From: Phallusia fumigata
Lineage: Eukaryota; Chordata; Ascidiacea; Phlebobranchia; Ascidiidae
Assembly: GCA_008931825.1 (NCBI GenBank)
Contig: QXVZ01009014.1
Location: 1 to 25,289, forward strand
Direction: 5' to 3'
Length of the DNA stretch: 25,289 nt
The notes below the pieces were generated by a model. The model did not search any database and was not told the origin of the DNA. It saw only the letters and a list, made by a program, of their open reading frames with translations. A program made the position numbers and the translations under genes. Of this stretch, positions 20,558 to 25,289 are shown one piece after another. The first letter of the stretch is position 1. Each line of letters starts with the position of its first letter.

Positions 20558-20725
20558 GGGCGACCTGTTTTAACACGTTGCAATAAATTGTAGGTTTTTG
20601 ACTTTTGAGTCGCAAAAGCCAACTAGTGTAAAACAAAAAGTTTAACTGCAGTTAATCTTGTGTCAAGAAAATGCGCGAAGAAGCAGACAGCGAAAAAACG
20701 AACGCCTTGTGCTTGTAAAGTAGCN

Positions 20726-21454
20726 TTTCGTTTTCCCATCTCTTCTATGATCCGAATGACTTGCAGCACAGCATAACGTACAAGCAAAAAACGTACAAAC
20801 CTATTTTTCCCATATTCGAATCCCAATTAAATTACTAAATCGTTTTTATTGGCAAAATGAATTCGATATGATATCCCTCCTCTGAATATTTCAAAACAGT
20901 CATATTAAAATAACGTAAAGGATTTACAGTTCTGGAAATTTATTATTTTTGTATGCGGAACTTTACCACATCCGCTCAGAACTTACCTTCGCGTTCTGTT
21001 CCGTTTTTGGAATTCATTTGTTTGAGTATAATTTTTTAAATGTTTCCCGGGCCATATGCGTCTGAACCACATAAAGGAATTAAAGGATCGAAGACAGCGT
21101 GTCAATTTACAAATTATGTCAAAATCTTAAAGGCACCAGAAAATTGTTTCTTTTTAACCCTTCCTCTCAACGACCCTATTGCTAAATATCCTCAACAAAA
21201 ACCCTCGACTGGAATAGGTCAAGGCTTAAAAACAGGGTTTACGAACCTGCATGGGATTGGGCGACCTGTTTTTGATGTCGCGAATTCAATGATTTAACAC
21301 GTTACATCTACATAAATTGTATTTTTTTGACTTTTGAGTCGCAAATGCCAACTAGTGTAAAACAAAAACTTTAACTGCAGATAATCTTGTGCCAAGAAAA
21401 TGCGCGAAGAAGCAGACAGCGAAAAAAACGAACGCCTTGTGCTTGCAAAGTAGC
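20726..21454. repeat. Direct duplication, copy B
   Basis: Starts immediately after the ambiguous base at 20725 with TTTCGTTTTCCCATCTCTTC and ends GCTTGCAAAGTAGC, after which unique sequence (TGGATATTTTTCGTTTG) follows. It lacks both the 346-bp transposon and the ~630-bp block of copy A, and so represents the empty state for at least the transposon. Confidence 0.85.
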
Positions 21455-23006
21455 TGGATATTTTTCGTTTGTTTTGTCACTTTGAAAAAACCCATCTGCG
21501 CTGACACGCTAATGGAGCTTTTTAAAACTCGTCGCTAAAACAATATTTTCCGTTTCATACTACAATTTTTTCTGGTAGTGCTGGTAAGTTTGCACTTTGG
21601 AGCTGTCTCAAGAACTCAACACCTTGTGATAAAAGACGTAACAATAGTTCCTGTGTCGGACATGTGAATGTGTTGAACAGTTAATTGACAAATCGTCCAG
21701 CTTGTTTGTTTTAAAAGGTTCGTAGTTTGTGTCAGAAATTGCGCGTAATTAACGTATTTAACACGTTAGTATTTATGTTTTTTATTTTGATTACGTTAAT
21801 TTTCTGATGTTTGTTTTATAATTTGGCAAAGCGTCGCAAAGATCTAGTGTTTCAAACTGGACGTTTGGAGTTTGGACGAGTTTTGAACTTTTGACGATCT
21901 TCTCTTCTCTCGTTGTTTGTATCAAAAAGGCGGTAAAATAAGTGTTGCGATGAGTTGGTGTTTAAATTGTAAAAAAGGTGTTGTTGTGATACAAACTGTT
22001 GAATACTTTGCTACTATAATAGTATTTCGAGAAAAAGTTTGAGATCAATAAATAGATCTGAAATTGAAATTCAATTCAAACTGGCTTGCAAGCTTAACCT
22101 TCGTTCAGTTGCCTTTTACCACTTGTAAAACTACAGGTTGTAACCTTCACTACTAACCCTTGTATCATTCAACTTGTTTTATAATGTTAGTGAAGAAATT
22201 AAGTTTACAGTTGTATAAGAGTGTGTTCTTAAGCGTTGATCAAAACTTCGAGTCACAACCCAGCATAAGGTCATGTGATGAGTTTAGGGGTTGCTAGTAC
22301 ACTGTTTTGGAAGTGTTTGTTTGTTGTTTATTTTTTGTGTGCCACAGTTTCAACAAAATATATAAAACATATGTTTTAAACTGTTCTTTTATCACTGACA
22401 AATGTATGGGTTATAGAAAGAATAATCTATAAAAATCAGGTCGCAGACTTAAAAATTTGGGAAGCCCAACATCTGTTTGCAGCAGTGATGTCTAAAAATA
22501 CCTTTCTGCTTGGTGAGCTCTATTACACCAATAATTTCAGCTCGACTTTTTATAACATCTGGAACAACCTATGGTTGGGTAGGCTTAAAAAACTTTTTTT
22601 GACAATTTATCACACAGAACAAGCCTGGGCAAATTAACATATCCGAGAAAGGTTTACGGAGCGATTTCATTCCTTTCCAATAGATAAAAAAACAGATGTC
22701 TTAGCCTTAAAAAAATGTGCTGGATATATTAGTGTGCATAAAGCATAAAAAAACTCGAAACCTGCAGTTAAAAAAGGCACCATAAAACTCAGTTGCTTTA
22801 AGAAAATTACATCAGTATTGAATGTGGAAATAGGAAATTATAATAAAAATAAACCTTATGTGACAGCACTTTGTTGTTTTATATGTCTGTGCATCTAATC
22901 TGGGATTGACCTTGTTTCTGTATTAGTCACAGTATTTTGCGAGGATATACATTAAAGCTAATTTTTAATATTTAATAACTCCTTATATCATTGTGTGTGC
23001 CCACAG
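21455..23006. other. Intergenic DNA downstream of the duplication
   Basis: AT-rich DNA with no supported gene. The segment near 22440-22470 (GGTCGCAGACTTAAAAATTT then GGGAAGCCC) resembles one end of the same hAT MITE family as 7327-7610, but no partner end or target duplication was found. Confidence 0.35.
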
Positions 23007-23035
23007 TGCTGATGTCAGTGACATAAATAACAACG
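23007..23035 (+). other. Possible non-coding 5' exon of the downstream gene
   Basis: A short segment is bounded by GTGCCCACAG and a strong donor, G|GTAAGTCACC. It could be a 29-base 5'UTR exon spliced to 24564. Only the two splice motifs support it. Confidence 0.25.
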
Positions 23036-24563
23036 GTAAGTCACCTGGCCTACACATTCTACTAATAGATGTGAGCACAATTTGGTTGCAATATTTTTCA
23101 AGTGTTTCGTGTTGTGGATTGATTATGACACATGGAATAACAGTTCACTGTATTGCATGTACGACTATATTTGACACATAAAAGATATATTGTCTAAAAC
23201 TTCATTGCTATATTAGAATCCCCTTACTTAAAGGAAACATAATTGTTTTCACTCTACCTTGCAGGTTCATGTACTTTTGCATGAAATGTTTGATCAATTC
23301 AACTTAAACTTTTGTAGATGATGCGTATGGTCATAGAATTGCCATTTCTTTTGCTAGCCCCAGAAGTGTAAAACTTTTTTTTGCCTACACACATTACAAA
23401 GGAAAAGTTTCTATGCAGTGGTTGGTTAGTAATTTCAATGTTCAGGTGATTGCGGTTTGATTTGTTTGACACTATAGCCCAGTCATTACCTCCTAGCCTC
23501 CTAAAATAGGTAAGAGCTCTCCAAAAAGGTTTTAATTAATAAACAATGTCCAAACAGGAAAAAAAATTTGAGTTTGTTAAACAGCTATTCTGGTGCATGG
23601 GTTGCTGTTTTTTACCCCATTGCCTTGGGGGGATAGGGGTTATCTGCTATCCCTCTATAGTTGAAAGCGTTGTCCTGTTCCATTTTCTTTAATTAATATA
23701 TTTAACAGCTCTTTAATTAAATCAAACAAATTGCTATTGTTTTTAACACACAGTTAGGATCCTACAATTTTTGACATGTAACTAGAAAATGCTTATTGTA
23801 CAATATGCATGACAACACATTTATGCCATAAATAGCCTAGGTAACTGCTGGACCTCCCAAAAAAATGTGGTGAACATAATATATCCCTTTAAGTTTAGGT
23901 CATGGGTGTCTATGGAATGACAACATAGTGAAAGCCAACCTTCTAGTTTTTTTGTCCTTTCTGCATCTTTTTTGGACATATTTTTTGTTGTGAAGAGCTA
24001 AGACAGGGAAGGAAAAAAACTGTTACTACATGTGTTACAATCACATATCATTAAACACCACAAGTACACGCCAAGTTAGGAATTTCTGTATTTTTTGGTA
24101 TGTTTATGTCAAGTTACTGTTTGTCACCACCTTGTGGCCATTATCATAAATATATTCTTAACACCAGGTGGTAGTAAAAACAGTGAGTGTGGCTTTAGCT
24201 TTGGTGTTTTGATTGAGTGTAGTGAATTCATACATCATGTTGAGGATACATATGTAGAATTAAACCTGTTGTGAAAAAAATGGTTGAAGACGTGTATGTA
24301 ATGTCTGATAAGAAAAAGCCGAAGATACTAATCATTTAACTATTTGAATTGGTCTGCACTGATTCTGATTTTTACGTCAATAAATATTAGCCAACAGAAA
24401 CTAAAGTATTAGTTTGAGTGGGTTGTGTTTATTTTTCAAATTGTTCTTATAGTATCAATGTGCCACTGGTAGCACCTGTAATAATACAGATTTTCTTGGT
24501 ATTTTCTTTGATTGTTTTTATTCCTAATCCAAAAATCAACAGTTGGCTCTTGTGTTTTTACAG
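23036..24563 (+). other. AT-rich region before the last gene, possible 5' intron
   Basis: No coding exon could be supported. It contains a copy of the dispersed intronic repeat (23472-23515) and ends in TGTTTTTACAG (24563), the acceptor that starts the exon carrying the next start codon. A 93-codon frame at 24418-24699 is in the wrong frame relative to the long open frame and crosses that acceptor, so it is not a gene. Confidence 0.35.
23472..23515 (+). repeat. Dispersed intronic repeat, copy 3
   Basis: AGCCCAGTCATTACCTCCTA followed by GCCTCCTAAAATAGG matches the family cores at 3535 and 5163. About 35 bases further on, AATAAACAATGTCCAAACA resembles ATTAAACAATGTCTAAATA at about 3857, so the shared element may be several hundred bases long and the copies heavily decayed. 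Confidence 0.45.
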
Positions 24564-24616
24564 ACGGGAAGAGTTTGTGACAAATTGTAACTTTTTCTGT
24601 GACTTTTTATCACATT

Positions 24617-25289
24617 ATGTCAACTCAGATCTCGTCAAGAAAGAAAGTGGAATTATCGCCGTACAAACAAAAACTTCAAACAAATGCTCCTTCCTATGAA
24701 GCTGTGAATGCAACCAAAAAGAAACTTCACAATAACTATAAGCAAACAAACAACATGGATCAGAATGAAAAAGCAATTAAACACAACTACATTGATAAAA
24801 ATGATAACGATGCGTTATCAAGCTGTAGCCGTCCTGATGTTCTATCAATTGACAGTGATTTTGACAGTGGAAACTGCTTGACTGAGAGTCCAGATCAGGA
24901 TTCATCACCGTGTTTAGAAAAACAAAGCAAAAAATTTGTCCTTGAAGGCATGCACAGAAGAAAATATGATGACACTAATGATGCTGCTAACTACTCCTAT
25001 TGCACACCACCCAATCATATGACCTCAGCTATTTCACGTGTACATGTGGGGAAGAAGGCTGGCCACAAGAAAAAGGGCAGGGCTGAACCGCCCACAAATA
25101 AATACTCACACAATGTGAATGTGGATCCTATTTCCACTGATCATAATCATGTATCACAGGGCATCTACGGCCGAATGCCAATCAATGGACAGCGTGGATT
25201 AGCACCACAATTGCTTCAACCATTATCATCAGAGGCTGTCACAGTTTCAACAGCAAAAGACAATTTTACAGTCACAGAAGGCAGTCAGC
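24617..25289 (+). CDS. Unrecognised Asn/Ser/Lys-rich protein, N-terminal part, runs off the window
   Basis: An open frame of 224 codons starts MSTQISSRKKVELSPYKQKL and continues to the window edge without a stop. The frame above the ATG is closed by a TGA 36 bases upstream (24581-24583), still inside the exon that begins after the acceptor at 24563, so this ATG is the best start. The product is hydrophilic, with no signal peptide or membrane segment. It is rich in Asn, Ser, Lys and His, with a basic patch VGKKAGHKKKGRAEPP at about residues 144-159 that could act as a nuclear localisation signal. An acidic Ser-Asp stretch (VLSIDSDFDSGN) lies near residue 75. I do not recognise the family; it looks like a disordered regulatory or nuclear protein. 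Length and codon regularity argue that it is real. Confidence 0.75.
   Translation, partial: MSTQISSRKKVELSPYKQKLQTNAPSYEAVNATKKKLHNNYKQTNNMDQNEKAIKHNYIDKNDNDALSSCSRPDVLSIDSDFDSGNCLTESPDQDSSPCLEKQSKKFVLEGMHRRKYDDTNDAANYSYCTPPNHMTSAISRVHVGKKAGHKKKGRAEPPTNKYSHNVNVDPISTDHNHVSQGIYGRMPINGQRGLAPQLLQPLSSEAVTVSTAKDNFTVTEGSQ

Larger units (their letters stand above)
19078..20724. repeat. Direct duplication, copy A (with two extra blocks)
   Basis: Copy A starts TTTCGTTTTCCCATCTCTTC and ends CTTGTGCTTGTAAAGTAGC. It matches copy B (20726-21454) at well above 90 percent by eye in 19078-19440 and 20074-20724. Relative to B it has about 630 extra bases at 19441-20073 and a 346-bp transposon at 20212-20557, while B has about 46 bases not in A around 21035-21085. 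Short open frames in both copies (20056-20283; 21040-21297) share residues such as LPLNDPIAK but end at insertions and have no family features. Confidence 0.85.

Noticed and set aside
20056-21297. Two similar short proteins encoded in the duplicated segment
   Set aside because: The frames differ in start and end because of insertions, match only in the repeated part and show no domain or codon-level conservation that I can see.

Overview
The window reads as animal genomic DNA from an AT-rich, compact genome with short GT-AG introns and many small non-autonomous DNA transposons. The gene set (ZPR1, TVP23, a Ly6/uPAR plus sushi secreted protein, a secreted serpin), intron sizes of roughly 60 to 1,270 bases and the style of the intronic repeats suggest a tunicate such as Ciona. 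The organism is an inference; the metazoan gene families are read directly from the spliced translations.

Layout. 1-2658 is intergenic and holds two well-bounded transposon relics: a MULE-like MITE with a 9-bp target duplication and a hAT MITE with an 8-bp one. 2659-7208 (+) is ZPR1 in eight visible exons, but the exon or exons for most of its second alpha-helical/beta domain are absent and the flanking exon phases do not join. 8521-9569 (-) is a complete two-exon TVP23 gene, convergent with ZPR1. About 9600-11805 is empty apart from small motifs. About 11806-13946 (-) is a multi-exon gene not found as one open frame: signal peptide, then a Ly6/uPAR three-finger domain over three exons, then a phase 1-1 sushi (CCP) exon, with a weaker two-exon C-terminus. 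15508-18653 (+) is a complete eight-exon secreted serpin of 388 residues whose reactive-centre loop is strongly shortened and lacks the inhibitory hinge; its last intron carries the 3' end of a LINE.

19078-21454 is a two-copy direct duplication. Its copies meet exactly at an ambiguous base (N, 20725), and copy A carries a 346-bp transposon and a ~630-bp block that copy B lacks. This could be a tandem duplication or two haplotypes laid end to end. From 24617 to the window edge (+) runs an open frame of at least 224 codons that starts an unrecognised Asn/Ser/Lys-rich protein; its 5'UTR begins at a splice acceptor.

Functionally the genes are not an operon or pathway. ZPR1 and TVP23 are housekeeping genes (nuclear/cytoplasmic zinc-finger protein; Golgi membrane protein). 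The Ly6-sushi protein and the serpin are both secretory and cysteine-bearing and lie divergently with about 1.6 kb between their starts, which invites the idea of shared extracellular or immune roles, but the sequence does not prove it.
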